Positions 52,195 through 61,020 of a DNA stretch of 64,000 nt are shown here, piece after piece. Position 1 is the stretch's first letter. Each line of letters opens with the position of its first letter. Source of the stretch: Tistrella mobilis KA081020-065. GTDB lineage: Bacteria > Pseudomonadota > Alphaproteobacteria > Tistrellales > Tistrellaceae. The DNA is taken from assembly GCF_000264455.2 (NCBI RefSeq), contig NC_017966.1:434001-498000 (forward strand), written 5' to 3'. Under the pieces are notes generated by a model. The model saw only the letters and a list, made by a program, of their open reading frames with translations, made no database searches and was not told the origin of the DNA. A program made the translations under genes and the position numbers.

Positions 52195-53462
52195 TCGCGG
52201 GCGTCTCTTTCCTCGCCATGCTGGCGGTCGGCATGCCGATCGCCTTCGCGCTCGCCGCCCTGGGCCTGATCTACATCTTCGCCACCGGCAACCTGATCCT
52301 GCTCCAGTCCTATGGCCAGCAGATGTTCGGTGGCCTTGAGAATTACGGCCTGCTGGCCCTGCCGCTGTTCATCCTGCTGGGCGAGTTCATGAATGCCGGC
52401 GGCATCGGCCGGCGGCTGATGGCGCTGGCGCTGGCCATGCTGGGCTCGATCCGCGGCGGGCTCGCCTATGTCAACCTGGTCGCCAACATGATGATGGCGG
52501 CGATTTTGGGCTCGACGGTGGCCCAGATCACCATCATGTCGCGGCTGGCGGTGCCCGAGATGGAAAAGGCCGGCTATCCGCGTGACGTATCGGTGGCGAT
52601 CACCGCCGCCGGCGGCCTGCTGGCGCCGATCATCCCGCCCTCGATGCTGTTCATCATCTTCGGCGTGATCGCGCAGATCCCGATCGGCGACCTCTTTATC
52701 TCGGGCATCGTGCCGGGCCTGCTGATCTTCCTCGCCTTCATCGGCGTGATCATGTGGCTGGGCCGCCGCCACGGCTTTCCCAAGACCGAGGCGATGCCGA
52801 TCCGCGCCCGCTTCCGTGCCGTGCTCGATGCCCTGCCGGCGGCCGCCATTCCGGTGATCATCGTCGGCTCGATCCTGGGCGGCCTTGCCACCCCCACCGA
52901 ATCGGCCGCGATCGCCAGCCTCGCCGCGGTGCTGATCGGCCTGTTCGTCTATCGCGAGATGACGCCGGCCGACATCCTTCCCGCCTTCCTGAATGCCGCG
53001 CGCGGCTCGGCGACCGTGCTGTTCCTGATCGCCGCCGCCCAGGTGTTCAGCTGGGTCATCACCTTCGAGAACCTGCCCGCCCTCGTCGCCGAGACCATGC
53101 AGGCGATGACCGCCTCGCCGATCGTCTTCCTGCTGATGCTGAACGTGCTGCTGCTGGTGCTGGGCATGATCAGCGACCCGATCCCCGCGATCATCCTGAT
53201 CGTCCCGGTCTTCCTGCCGGTCGCGACCGGCGTCTACGGCATCGATCCCTTCCATTTCGGCGTCGTGCTCTGCCTGAACCTGACGCTGGGTCTGCTGACA
53301 CCACCGGTCGGCACCGGGCTGTTCGTCGCCTCGCTGATGGGCAAGGTCAAGGCCGAGCGTCTGGCGGTGCTGCTGATGCCCTTCTTCTTCGCGGTGCTGT
53401 CGGTGCTGCTGCTGCTGGTCGTCTTCCCCGTTCTTTCCACCGGCCTTAAGGATCTGCTCTGA
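52191..53462 (+). CDS. TRAP transporter large permease (DctM)
   Basis: A 423-residue permease with about twelve hydrophobic segments, including GLENYGLLALPLFILLGEFM, the re-entrant region AGGLLAPIIPPSMLFIIFG and MISDPIPAIILIVPVFLPV. The ATG at 52191 overlaps the DctQ stop (ATGA); the frame is open far upstream, but that part is shadow sequence over dctQ. It imports the substrate with a sodium gradient. Confidence 0.93.
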   Translation: MIAGVSFLAMLAVGMPIAFALAALGLIYIFATGNLILLQSYGQQMFGGLENYGLLALPLFILLGEFMNAGGIGRRLMALALAMLGSIRGGLAYVNLVANMMMAAILGSTVAQITIMSRLAVPEMEKAGYPRDVSVAITAAGGLLAPIIPPSMLFIIFGVIAQIPIGDLFISGIVPGLLIFLAFIGVIMWLGRRHGFPKTEAMPIRARFRAVLDALPAAAIPVIIVGSILGGLATPTESAAIASLAAVLIGLFVYREMTPADILPAFLNAARGSATVLFLIAAAQVFSWVITFENLPALVAETMQAMTASPIVFLLMLNVLLLVLGMISDPIPAIILIVPVFLPVATGVYGIDPFHFGVVLCLNLTLGLLTPPVGTGLFVASLMGKVKAERLAVLLMPFFFAVLSVLLLLVVFPVLSTGLKDLL

Positions 53463-54415
53463 TGGCGCGCATCTGGATCCTGGGCGGCGGTCTGATCGGC
53501 TGCGGCTGGGCCGCCGCCTTCGCCGGCGCCAGCCATGAGGTGACGGTGATCGACCCCGATCCGGCCGTCGCAGACCGCATCGCCACCGTCCGGGCGCAGG
53601 CACTTCCGGTGCTGCAGGGCCTCGGCACCCTCAGCCCCGATGCGACCACGCCCCGCCATGTCGCGACCGCGGCCGAGGCCGGCCCGCCGCCGGTGCTGGT
53701 GCAGGAGAACCTGCCTGAGCGGCTCGATCTGAAGCGTCGGGCGCTGGCGGCACTGGAACCGCATCTCGCGGACGACACCATCATCGCCTCGTCCTCGTCG
53801 GGCCTGTCGCCCGACGACATGGCCGAAGGACTGGCCCGGCCGGAGCGCCTGCTGATCGCCCATCCCTGCAACCCGCCCTATCTGATGCCGGTGGTGGAGC
53901 TGTCGGGCGGCACCCGGACCGCGCCCGAGGTGGTGGCGCGGGCGTCCGACCTCTTCCGGACGATGGGCAAGACGGTGCTGACGCTCACCCGGCCGGTGCC
54001 CGGCCATCTGGTCAACCGCCTGCAGGCCGCCCTCTGGCGCGAGGCGGTGCATCTGGCGAGCGAGGGCATCGCCAGCCTCGCCGATATCGAACAGGCGGTG
54101 ATCCAGGGTCTGGCGCCGCGCTGGTGCATCGTCGGCCCCTCCACCGTCTTCCATCTGGCGGGTGCCGAGGGCGGCATCGGGCGTTTCGTCGATGCGCTCG
54201 GCCCCGAATTCGAACGCTGGTGGGCGACGCTGGGCGATCCGCGCCTGGATGCCGCCACCCGCGCCCGCCTCGTCTCCGGCATGGCCGAGGCGGATCCGCG
54301 GCCGGTGGCCGAGATCGCCGCCAGCCGCGATGCCGGCCTGACCGAACTCATGGTCTTCCTCTCCAAGAAGGAAGCCACCCCCCATAACGATACCCCGAGA
54401 GGAAACCAGGGATGA
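53462..54415 (+). CDS. 3-hydroxyacyl-CoA dehydrogenase-family oxidoreductase (L-gulonate/carnitine dehydrogenase-like)
   Basis: A 317-residue NAD-dependent enzyme: IWILGGGLIGCGWAAAFAGA at the N-terminus, a long NAD domain with IIASSSSGLSPDDMAEGL and the catalytic His in LLIAHPCNPPYLMPVVEL, then the C-terminal helical domain with RPVPGHLVNRLQAALWREA. The single-domain form without a thiolase-linked hydratase resembles lambda-crystallin/L-gulonate 3-dehydrogenase and carnitine dehydrogenase, which oxidise free beta-hydroxy acids. It is inserted between dctM (TGATG overlap) and the binding-protein gene (ATGA overlap), so it probably acts on the imported compound. Confidence 0.85.
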   Translation: MARIWILGGGLIGCGWAAAFAGASHEVTVIDPDPAVADRIATVRAQALPVLQGLGTLSPDATTPRHVATAAEAGPPPVLVQENLPERLDLKRRALAALEPHLADDTIIASSSSGLSPDDMAEGLARPERLLIAHPCNPPYLMPVVELSGGTRTAPEVVARASDLFRTMGKTVLTLTRPVPGHLVNRLQAALWREAVHLASEGIASLADIEQAVIQGLAPRWCIVGPSTVFHLAGAEGGIGRFVDALGPEFERWWATLGDPRLDAATRARLVSGMAEADPRPVAEIAASRDAGLTELMVFLSKKEATPHNDTPRGNQG

Positions 54416-55384
54416 AAGCAGCACGCATCCTGACCGCAGCCGCCGCATTGATGGTCGGCCTGATCGGCGCCGAGGCCCAGGCCGAACAGTATCGGCTGGG
54501 CCTGATCACCCCGCCGCCGCATCAGTGGTCGAAGAGCGCGGTGACGGTCGCAGAGCGCATCAAAGAAGCCACCAACGGTCGGGTCGAGATCCTGGTCTTC
54601 CCCTCGGGCCAGCTCGGCAACGAGGCGCAGATGCTCCAGCAGCTGCAGACCGGCGCGCTCGACTTCGCCTTCCTGACGCTGGGTGAATTCGCCAACCGCG
54701 ATGCCGATTACGGCGTCTTCCTCGCCCCCTATATCGTCAAGGACGCCGCGGGCGCGCGGCAGATCCTGAAGGGCGGCGTGGCGCAGAAGCTGCTGGGCGG
54801 CGTGTCCAAATTCGCCCTCAAGGGCTTTGGCTGGGGCATGGCCGGCATGCGCCAGATCGTGATGCGCGGCCCCGTGGCCTCGGTCGAGGATCTGTCGGGC
54901 AAGAAGGTGCGCACCGTGCCCTTCGCCCAGGAGCTGGATTTCTGGACCCGGCTGGGCGCGGCGCCCACCCCCACTGCCGCTGCCGGCGCTCTATGACGCC
55001 TTCGCCAACGGCCAGGTCGACGGCATGCAGATCGATTTCGAGGGCACCTGGAACTCGAAGTATTACGAGCATGCCGGCACGATCGTGGCGTCCAACCACA
55101 TGATGTTCCCGATGATCGCCGTCGGCTCGGGCCGCAAATGGCAGACCGTGCCCAAGGAAGATCAGGCGGTGATCGAAAAGATCATGGCCGAGGAGCTGGA
55201 CGGCATCGTCGGCGCCTATGCCGAGATCGACGCTACCTATCTCGACAAGCTGAAGACCACCAGCGTGCCGGTGGTGAACGCCGATCGCGCCTTCTTCGGT
55301 GGCGCCATCGACCTCTGGTACCAGTCCTGGCGCGAGAAGACCCCGCTGCTGAAGGAACTGGAGAAGGAAGCCGCGGGTCTCTGA
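54412..55384 (+). pseudogene. TRAP substrate-binding protein gene (DctP) with a one-base frameshift
   Basis: The first part (54412 to about 54970) encodes a signal peptide (MKAARILTAAAALMVGLIGAEAQAE, split near residue 24) and a normal DctP N-terminal half up to LGAAPTP. There an extra base within CCCACCCCCA (54964-54973) shifts the frame and gives a stop at 54999. In the shifted frame the expected continuation LPLPALYDAFANGQVDGMQ begins at 54974 and runs to the normal end at 55384. The total of 973 nt is 3 x 324 + 1, so a single insertion explains everything. A sequencing error in the C run is possible; if real, the importer would lack its binding protein. Confidence 0.85.
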
Positions 55385-55462
55385 TCCGCCCCGGCCTTCT
55401 TTCCCACTGCCACGGCCGCCGTTCCTCCCCTCGGGGGACGGCCGGCCAGGAGGACGATCGAG

Positions 55463-56338
55463 ATGACCGATATCTACCGGGATCTGCGCTATCTGCGTGT
55501 GCCCGTCGAGGATCTGGACGGTGCCGAGGCCTTCGCCACCGGCATTTTCGGCCTGCAGCCGGGCGATCACGACGATGCCAATCGCCGCTTCCGCTCGGAT
55601 GCGCGCAATTACGCGATCTGCTACACGGCCGAGGCCGGCCCCGCCGCGGTGGCGCTCACCGTCGCCCATGCCCGCGAGCTGGACGAGGCCGAGGCGCGGC
55701 TTGAAACCGCCTGTCCCGGCCTGCCCCGGCAGCGCCTGGATGCGGCGGCCTGCGCCGCGCGACAGATCAAGGCCGGGTTGTCGGTGATCGCCCCCAATGG
55801 CGTGGTCGTCGAGATCGTCTGGCGGCCGCTCACCTCGGGCTGGCGCTATCACGGATCGCGCGATGCCGGCATCACCGGCCTGCAATCGGTCCAGATCGCC
55901 TGCACCGACCCGGCCGCGAACGAGGATTTCTGGACCCGCGGCATCGGCGCCGAGGTCTCGGACTGGGCAGGCGATGCCGTGTTCCTGCGCATCGACGACG
56001 CCCATCACCGCATCGCCCTCTACCCCTCGGATCGCGACGGCCTGCTGGGCGCGGTCTGGGAGGTCGACGGCATCAATGCGGTGATGCAGGGCTGGTATCT
56101 GTTCCAGGCCCGCCAGGTGCCGGTGGTCCACGGCCCCGGCCGCCAGCCGACCTCGGGCGCGATGTTCGTCACCGCCCGCGGCCCCGGCGGCCTGCTGCAT
56201 TCCTATGCCCATGGCATGGAGCGGGGCCCGGCGGTGACCGGCCGTGGGCCCCGCCAGTTCGCCGACGCCGCCCTGTCGCATTGCGCCTGGGGGTCACCCT
56301 GCACGGCCCCCGAATTTCTGGGGAGGGATGAGAGGTGA
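55463..56338 (+). CDS. Extradiol-dioxygenase-fold (VOC) protein without metal ligands
   Basis: A 291-residue two-domain VOC protein clearly paralogous to the next gene (both share YHGSRDAGITG and GPGRxPTS). The metal ligands of the active paralogue are replaced: the first His is Ser142 in GLQSVQI, the second is Gly196 in GLLGAVWEV and the Glu is Ser247 in LLHSYAHG. It therefore cannot bind iron in the usual way and may be a structural or regulatory partner, or have another activity. It starts 78 bp after the frameshifted binding-protein gene and overlaps the next gene by 4 bp. Confidence 0.82.
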   Translation: MTDIYRDLRYLRVPVEDLDGAEAFATGIFGLQPGDHDDANRRFRSDARNYAICYTAEAGPAAVALTVAHARELDEAEARLETACPGLPRQRLDAAACAARQIKAGLSVIAPNGVVVEIVWRPLTSGWRYHGSRDAGITGLQSVQIACTDPAANEDFWTRGIGAEVSDWAGDAVFLRIDDAHHRIALYPSDRDGLLGAVWEVDGINAVMQGWYLFQARQVPVVHGPGRQPTSGAMFVTARGPGGLLHSYAHGMERGPAVTGRGPRQFADAALSHCAWGSPCTAPEFLGRDER

Positions 56339-57192
56339 TCGGTCTCAAGGACGTCGTCTATTGCCGTCTCGGCACCCGCGATCTGGCCGGTGCCGAATGG
56401 TTCGCGGTCAACATCCTGGGGCTTGAGGTGGCCGAGCGCCGCAAGGGCGCGATCTACTTCAAGTCCGACGCCCGCGCCCACACGCTCTGCTATGTCGAAG
56501 GCGGCCGCGAGCAGGAGGCGACGGCCTTCGAGATCGCGACCTCCGCCGATCTCCAGAACGCGGGTGCGGTGCTGGAAAATCTCGGCCATGCCGTCCATTA
56601 CGGCACGCCTGCCGAATGCGATGCCCGCCATGTCCGCGAATTCATCCGCTTCGACGACCCGAGCGGCAACCACATCGAATTCGTGGTGCGGCCCGAGACT
56701 ACGGCACAGCGCTATCACGGCAGCCGCGATGCCGGCATCACCGGCTTTTCCCATGTCGGGCTCTGCTCCACCGACCCGGCGCGCGACGAGCTGTTCTGGA
56801 CCGATGTCTGCAAGGCGCGGGTGTCGGACCGGATCGGCGATGCGCCGCTGATGCGCTTCGGCACCATCCATCACTCGGTGGCGCTGTTCCCCTTCCACCA
56901 GCCAGGCATCCAGCACGTCAACCATCAGGTGGCGAGCACCGACGACATCCAGCGCTCGCTGGCGCATCTGCGCCGCAACCAGGTGACGGTGACCTTCGGC
57001 CCCGGCCGGCACCCCACCTCGTCGGCACAGTTCCTGTATTTCGCCGGCCCTGACGGCATGACCTTCGAATACTCGACCGGGGTGTGCGAGATCCACGACG
57101 AGCCGCTGTGGCGGGACCGCCAGTTCCATTTCGCGCCCAAGGGCTTCTGTCAGTGGGGTTCGGCACCCAACATCGCCGCCTTCAAGGACTGA
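56335..57192 (+). CDS. Extradiol ring-cleavage dioxygenase, type I (BphC/HpaD-like)
   Basis: A 285-residue two-domain VOC dioxygenase. The iron ligands of type I extradiol enzymes are in place: His140 in GFSHVGLCSTD, His194 in IQHVNHQVASTDD and Glu245 in MTFEYSTGV. It would open a catecholic ring next to the hydroxyls to give a semialdehyde. The following genes encode the dehydrogenase, hydratase and aldolase of a meta-cleavage pathway. The ring substrate is unknown; homoprotocatechuate-like or another substituted catechol fits the HpaH/HpaI neighbours. Confidence 0.88.
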   Translation: MIGLKDVVYCRLGTRDLAGAEWFAVNILGLEVAERRKGAIYFKSDARAHTLCYVEGGREQEATAFEIATSADLQNAGAVLENLGHAVHYGTPAECDARHVREFIRFDDPSGNHIEFVVRPETTAQRYHGSRDAGITGFSHVGLCSTDPARDELFWTDVCKARVSDRIGDAPLMRFGTIHHSVALFPFHQPGIQHVNHQVASTDDIQRSLAHLRRNQVTVTFGPGRHPTSSAQFLYFAGPDGMTFEYSTGVCEIHDEPLWRDRQFHFAPKGFCQWGSAPNIAAFKD

Positions 57193-57196
57193 GATC

Positions 57197-57901
57197 ATGA
57201 CCGATCGTCTTGCTGCAACCGTCCGGGTCGCTGCCCGCGCACTCGGACGGGCCGGGCTGGTGCATGCCTATGGCCACTGCTCGGCGCGGATCGATGCCGA
57301 CACTTTCCTGGTCTGCCCCTCGCGGCCGATGGGGCTGGTACGTCCGGACGAGGCCTGCACCGTGGTGCCGGTGGAAGGTCCCCTGCCCGCCGGCGTGCTG
57401 GGCGAGGTGCGGCTGCACCAGCGGATCTATGCGAAGCGCCCCGAGGCGCAGGGCGTGGTGCGCTTCATGTCGCCCAATATGATGGCGCTGGCCGCCCTCG
57501 GCCGGGTGCCGCGCATGCGCCATGGCTTCAGCACCTATTTCGCCCCCGGCGTCGGGCTCTGGGACGACATCCAGCTGGTCCGCGACGACGAGAAGGCGGC
57601 GGGCGTGATCGCGGCGATGGGCGAGAGCGCCGGCGTGCTGATGCGCGGCAACGGCGCGGTCGTGGCCGGCGCCAGCCTGGAAGAGGCGGTGGGCCTTGCC
57701 TGGTATCTGGAAGACGTCTGCCGGATCGAGCTTGCCGCCCTCTCCACCGGCCTCGGCGACACCGCCCCGGTGATCGGCCCCGAGGCCGCCGCCGCCCGCG
57801 CCACCCGTGCCGGCCTGATCTTCGAACGCATGTGGGACTACCTGACCGACGGCGATCCCGAGCGCGACATCGCCACGCCGCCGGCCGACCGAAAGGAATG
57901 A
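57197..57901 (+). CDS. Class II aldolase/adducin-fold protein with altered metal site
   Basis: A 234-residue protein of the class II aldolase fold: GLVHAYGHCSARID, CPSRPMGLV, EVRLHQRIYAKRPEAQGVV and VLMRGNGAVVAGASLEEAV. In fuculose-phosphate-type aldolases the HxH after VVH and the His of RGHG bind zinc; here these are Arg89, Met91 and Asn152, while Glu70 remains. A normal zinc aldolase reaction is unlikely. The gene lies between the dioxygenase and the semialdehyde dehydrogenase (ATGA overlap with the latter), so the product probably acts on a ring-cleavage intermediate in the step that is otherwise missing. Confidence 0.8.
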   Translation: MTDRLAATVRVAARALGRAGLVHAYGHCSARIDADTFLVCPSRPMGLVRPDEACTVVPVEGPLPAGVLGEVRLHQRIYAKRPEAQGVVRFMSPNMMALAALGRVPRMRHGFSTYFAPGVGLWDDIQLVRDDEKAAGVIAAMGESAGVLMRGNGAVVAGASLEEAVGLAWYLEDVCRIELAALSTGLGDTAPVIGPEAAAARATRAGLIFERMWDYLTDGDPERDIATPPADRKE

Positions 57902-59361
57902 CCGACTTGACCCGTTTCCTGAACTTCATCGACGGCGAATTCGTCGCGGGCAGCGGCGAGGCCTTCGCCAATCATTTTCCGACCACGGGTGAAGTCATCG
58001 GCGAGGTCTCCGCGGCCGGCCGGGCGGACGTGGACGCCGCAGTCGGCGCCGCGAAAGCGGCGCTGAAGGGCCCCTGGGGCCGGATGTCGATCCCCGAACG
58101 GGTCGCCCTGCTGCGCAAGCTGGCCGACGGCATCAACGCCCGCTTCGACGAGTTCCTGGCGGCCGAGATCCGCGACACCGGCAAACCGCGCTCGATCGCC
58201 TCGCATATCGACATCCCGCGCGGGGCCGCCAATTTCAACGTCTTCGCCGACCAGATCCTGACCGCCTCGACCGAAACCTTCGAGATGGCAACGCCCGACG
58301 GGGGCGGCGCGCTCAATTATGCGCTCCGCCTGCCGCGCGGGGTGATCGCGGTGGTCTGCCCCTGGAACCTGCCGCTGCTGCTGATGACCTGGAAGGTCGC
58401 CCCGGCGCTGGCCTGCGGCAACACCGTGGTCGTGAAGCCCTCGGAAGAGACCCCCGCCACCGCCACCCTGCTGGGCGAGGTGATGAATGCGGTCGGCATC
58501 CCGCGCGGCGTCTACAACGTCGTCCACGGCATGGGGCCGGGGGCGGCCGGCGAGTTCCTGACCAGCCATCCGGACGTCAACGGCATCACCTTCACCGGCG
58601 AGACCCGCACGGGTGAGGCGATCATGCGCGCGGCGGCCGGCGGCATCCGCCCGGTCTCGCTGGAACTCGGCGGCAAGAATGCCGGCATCGTGTTCGACGA
58701 CGCAGATCTGGAGGCGACGCTGGAAGGCCTGGGGCGCGCCTGCTTCGCCAATACCGGTCAGGTGTGCCTGGGCACCGAGCGGCTCTATGTCCAGCGCGGC
58801 ATCTTCGACCGCTTCGTCGAAGGGCTGGCGGCCAAGGCGCGCAGCTACCGCTTCGGCGACCCCTTCGACCCCGCCACCACAATGGGCCCGGTGATCAGCG
58901 CCGAGCATCGCGCCAAGGTGCTGTCCTATTACGACAAGGCGCGTGCGGCCGGCGCCACGCTGATCGCCGGTGGCGGCACACCGGATGTCGCGGGCTATGC
59001 CGGCGGCTACTGGGTGGAGCCGACGGTCTGGACCGGCCTGCCCGAGGATGCGGCCGTGGTCCGCGACGAAATCTTCGGCCCCTGCACCCATGTGACGCCC
59101 TTCGACACCGAGGAAGAGGCGCTGGCGCTGGCCAACGACACCCCCTATGGCCTCGCCACCTCGATCTGGACCACCAATCTCGGCCGCGCCCATCGCACCG
59201 CCAAGGCGATCGAGGTCGGCATCGCCTGGGTGAACTGCTGGTTCCTGCGCGATCTGCGCACGCCCTTCGGCGGCTCCAAGGCATCGGGCATCGGCCGCGA
59301 GGGCGGCATCCATTCGATGGAGTTCTATACCGAACTCCGCAACGTCTGCATCAAGCTCTGA
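57898..59361 (+). CDS. 2-Hydroxymuconate-semialdehyde-type dehydrogenase (HpaE/DmpC-like)
   Basis: A 487-residue aldehyde dehydrogenase: FLNFIDGEFVAGSGEAF, VVCPWNLPLLLMTWKVAPALACGN, Glu in VSLELGGKNAGIV and Cys in ANTGQVCLGTERLYV. The CPWNLPL and NTGQVCLGTER forms are diagnostic of hydroxymuconic and carboxymethyl-hydroxymuconic semialdehyde dehydrogenases. AAGGA stands 5 bp before the ATG at 57898, which overlaps the previous stop. It oxidises the extradiol cleavage product to the dicarboxylate. Confidence 0.92.
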   Translation: MTDLTRFLNFIDGEFVAGSGEAFANHFPTTGEVIGEVSAAGRADVDAAVGAAKAALKGPWGRMSIPERVALLRKLADGINARFDEFLAAEIRDTGKPRSIASHIDIPRGAANFNVFADQILTASTETFEMATPDGGGALNYALRLPRGVIAVVCPWNLPLLLMTWKVAPALACGNTVVVKPSEETPATATLLGEVMNAVGIPRGVYNVVHGMGPGAAGEFLTSHPDVNGITFTGETRTGEAIMRAAAGGIRPVSLELGGKNAGIVFDDADLEATLEGLGRACFANTGQVCLGTERLYVQRGIFDRFVEGLAAKARSYRFGDPFDPATTMGPVISAEHRAKVLSYYDKARAAGATLIAGGGTPDVAGYAGGYWVEPTVWTGLPEDAAVVRDEIFGPCTHVTPFDTEEEALALANDTPYGLATSIWTTNLGRAHRTAKAIEVGIAWVNCWFLRDLRTPFGGSKASGIGREGGIHSMEFYTELRNVCIKL

Positions 59362-59380
59362 GAGAGGGATCGGGTTTACC

Positions 59381-60163
59381 ATGCTGACCGAAGAACAGCG
59401 CGCACGCTGCGTCGACAGCCTGCTTGAAAGCCACCGCACCAAGGTGCAGGGCCAGCGCCCCTCGGAGATGTTCCCCGAGATCGAGATCGCCGACAGCTAT
59501 GCGATTTCCTCGGCGGTGGCCGCCGCCAAGGTGAAGGCCGGGGCGAAGATCATCGGCCACAAGATCGGCCTCACCTCCAAGGCCATGCAGGCGGCATCGA
59601 AGATCGACGAGCCGGATTACGGCTACATGTTCGACGATCTGGTGCTCGCCGACGGCGCCAAGGTGCGGTTCGAGGATTTTTGCGTGCCCCGCGTCGAGCC
59701 GGAGCTGACCTTCATCCTGAAGGAGCCGCTGAAGGGCCCGAATGTCGGCCTGGTCGATGTGCTGCGCGCCACCGAATGGGTCGTGCCCTCGATCGAGATC
59801 ATCGATGCCCGGGTGACCGAGCCGCGGCGGATCTTCGACACGGTTGCCGATAACGGTGCTGCCGCCGGCCTGGTGCTGGGCGGCCGGCCGGTGCGGCCGA
59901 CCGATGTCGACCTGCGCTGGGTGGGGGCCATCTTCTACCGCAATTCCGAGATCGAGGAGACGGGGCTCGCCGCCGGCGTGCTCGGCCATCCGGCGATGGC
60001 GGTGGCCTGGCTCGCCAACAAGCTCGCCCCCTTCGACGTGACGCTGGAACCCGGCCACATGCTGCTCTCGGGCAGCTTCACCCGGCCGGTCTGGGCGAAG
60101 AAGGGCGACACGCTGCATGCCGATTTCGGCCCGCTCGGCGCCGTCGCCGTGCAGTTCGTCTGA
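59381..60163 (+). CDS. 2-Oxo-hept-4-ene-1,7-dioate/2-oxopent-4-enoate hydratase (HpaH/MhpD family)
   Basis: A 260-residue hydratase of the FAH-related HpcG/MhpD group: GHKIGLTSKAMQAASKIDEPDYG, the metal-binding RVEPELTFILKEPL and IEIIDARVTEPRRI. The KIGLTSKAMQ and EPELTF motifs place it with HpaH, which hydrates 2-oxohept-4-ene-1,7-dioate. Water addition gives the 4-hydroxy-2-oxo acid that the next gene product cleaves. It lies 19 bp after the dehydrogenase. Confidence 0.92.
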   Translation: MLTEEQRARCVDSLLESHRTKVQGQRPSEMFPEIEIADSYAISSAVAAAKVKAGAKIIGHKIGLTSKAMQAASKIDEPDYGYMFDDLVLADGAKVRFEDFCVPRVEPELTFILKEPLKGPNVGLVDVLRATEWVVPSIEIIDARVTEPRRIFDTVADNGAAAGLVLGGRPVRPTDVDLRWVGAIFYRNSEIEETGLAAGVLGHPAMAVAWLANKLAPFDVTLEPGHMLLSGSFTRPVWAKKGDTLHADFGPLGAVAVQFV

Positions 60164-60172
60164 GGTGCGGCG

Positions 60173-60940
60173 ATGAAGGCCCCGCGCAACGACTTCAAGC
60201 GCCGGCTTACCGCCGGTGAGGTTCTGAACGGCTTCTGGCTGTCGCTGGCAAGCCCCGTCGCCTCGGAAGCCCTGTCGCTGGCCGGCTTCGACTGGCTGCT
60301 CTTCGATGGCGAGCATTCGCCGGTGGATGTGGCCGGCGTGCAGCCGCTGCTGCAGGCGGCCGCCACCGGCACCGCCTCGGCGGTGGTGCGCCCGGCCTGG
60401 AACGACAAGGTGCTGATCAAGCGCCTGCTCGACATCGGCGCCCAGACCCTGCTGGTGCCCTTCGTCCAGTCGGCGGAAGAAGCCGCGGCCGCCGTGCTGG
60501 CCTCGCGCTACCCGCCCCATGGCGTGCGCGGCGTCGCCGGTGCCACCCGCGCCAGCCGCTACGGCCAGACCGAAGACTATTTTGCAGTCGCCAACCAGGA
60601 GATCTGCGTCCTGGTCCAGGTGGAAACCGGCGAGGCGCTGGACCGGCTGGAAGAGATCGCGGCGGTCGACGGGGTCGACGGCGTGTTCATCGGCCCCTCG
60701 GACCTCGCCGCCTCGATGGGTCATCTGGGCAGGCCCGGCCATCCCGAGGTGCAGGCGGCGCTGAAAGACGCCGCCGCCCGCATCGCCGCCACCGGCAAGG
60801 CCCCGGGCATCCTGGCGACCAACGCCGCCGATGCCCGGCGCTATGTCGACTGGGGCTATCGCTTCGTGGCCGCCGGGGTGGATGTGGGCGTGCTGATGGC
60901 CGGCGCGAAAGCCATGCTGGCCGAGGTCCGCGGCGGCTGA
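60173..60940 (+). CDS. 4-Hydroxy-2-oxo-heptanedioate aldolase family (HpaI)
   Basis: A 255-residue class II TIM-barrel aldolase: FDWLLFDGEHSPVD, VRPAWNDKVLIKRLLDIGAQTLLVPFV, RYPPHGVRGVAGATRASRYG, metal-binding Glu in VQVETGEAL and Asp in FIGPSDLAASMG. This matches HpaI, which splits 4-hydroxy-2-oxoheptanedioate into pyruvate and succinate semialdehyde. It is the last gene of the catabolic operon and is followed by a strong terminator. Confidence 0.93.
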   Translation: MKAPRNDFKRRLTAGEVLNGFWLSLASPVASEALSLAGFDWLLFDGEHSPVDVAGVQPLLQAAATGTASAVVRPAWNDKVLIKRLLDIGAQTLLVPFVQSAEEAAAAVLASRYPPHGVRGVAGATRASRYGQTEDYFAVANQEICVLVQVETGEALDRLEEIAAVDGVDGVFIGPSDLAASMGHLGRPGHPEVQAALKDAAARIAATGKAPGILATNAADARRYVDWGYRFVAAGVDVGVLMAGAKAMLAEVRGG

Positions 60941-60964
60941 CATCTGACGCGATCGGAACGATGC

Positions 60965-60997
60965 ACGGGGGAGGACGGCATGGCCGTCCTCCCCCGT
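60965..60997. terminator. Bidirectional terminator after the meta-cleavage operon
   Basis: ACGGGGGAGGACGGC (60965-60979) and GCCGTCCTCCCCCGT (60983-60997) form a perfect 15-bp stem around a 3-base loop, between the convergent aldolase and PaaX-family genes. The plus side continues TTCCCGTT. Confidence 0.85.
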
Positions 60998-61020
60998 TTC
61001 CCGTTCTCCCCCGGTCACGT

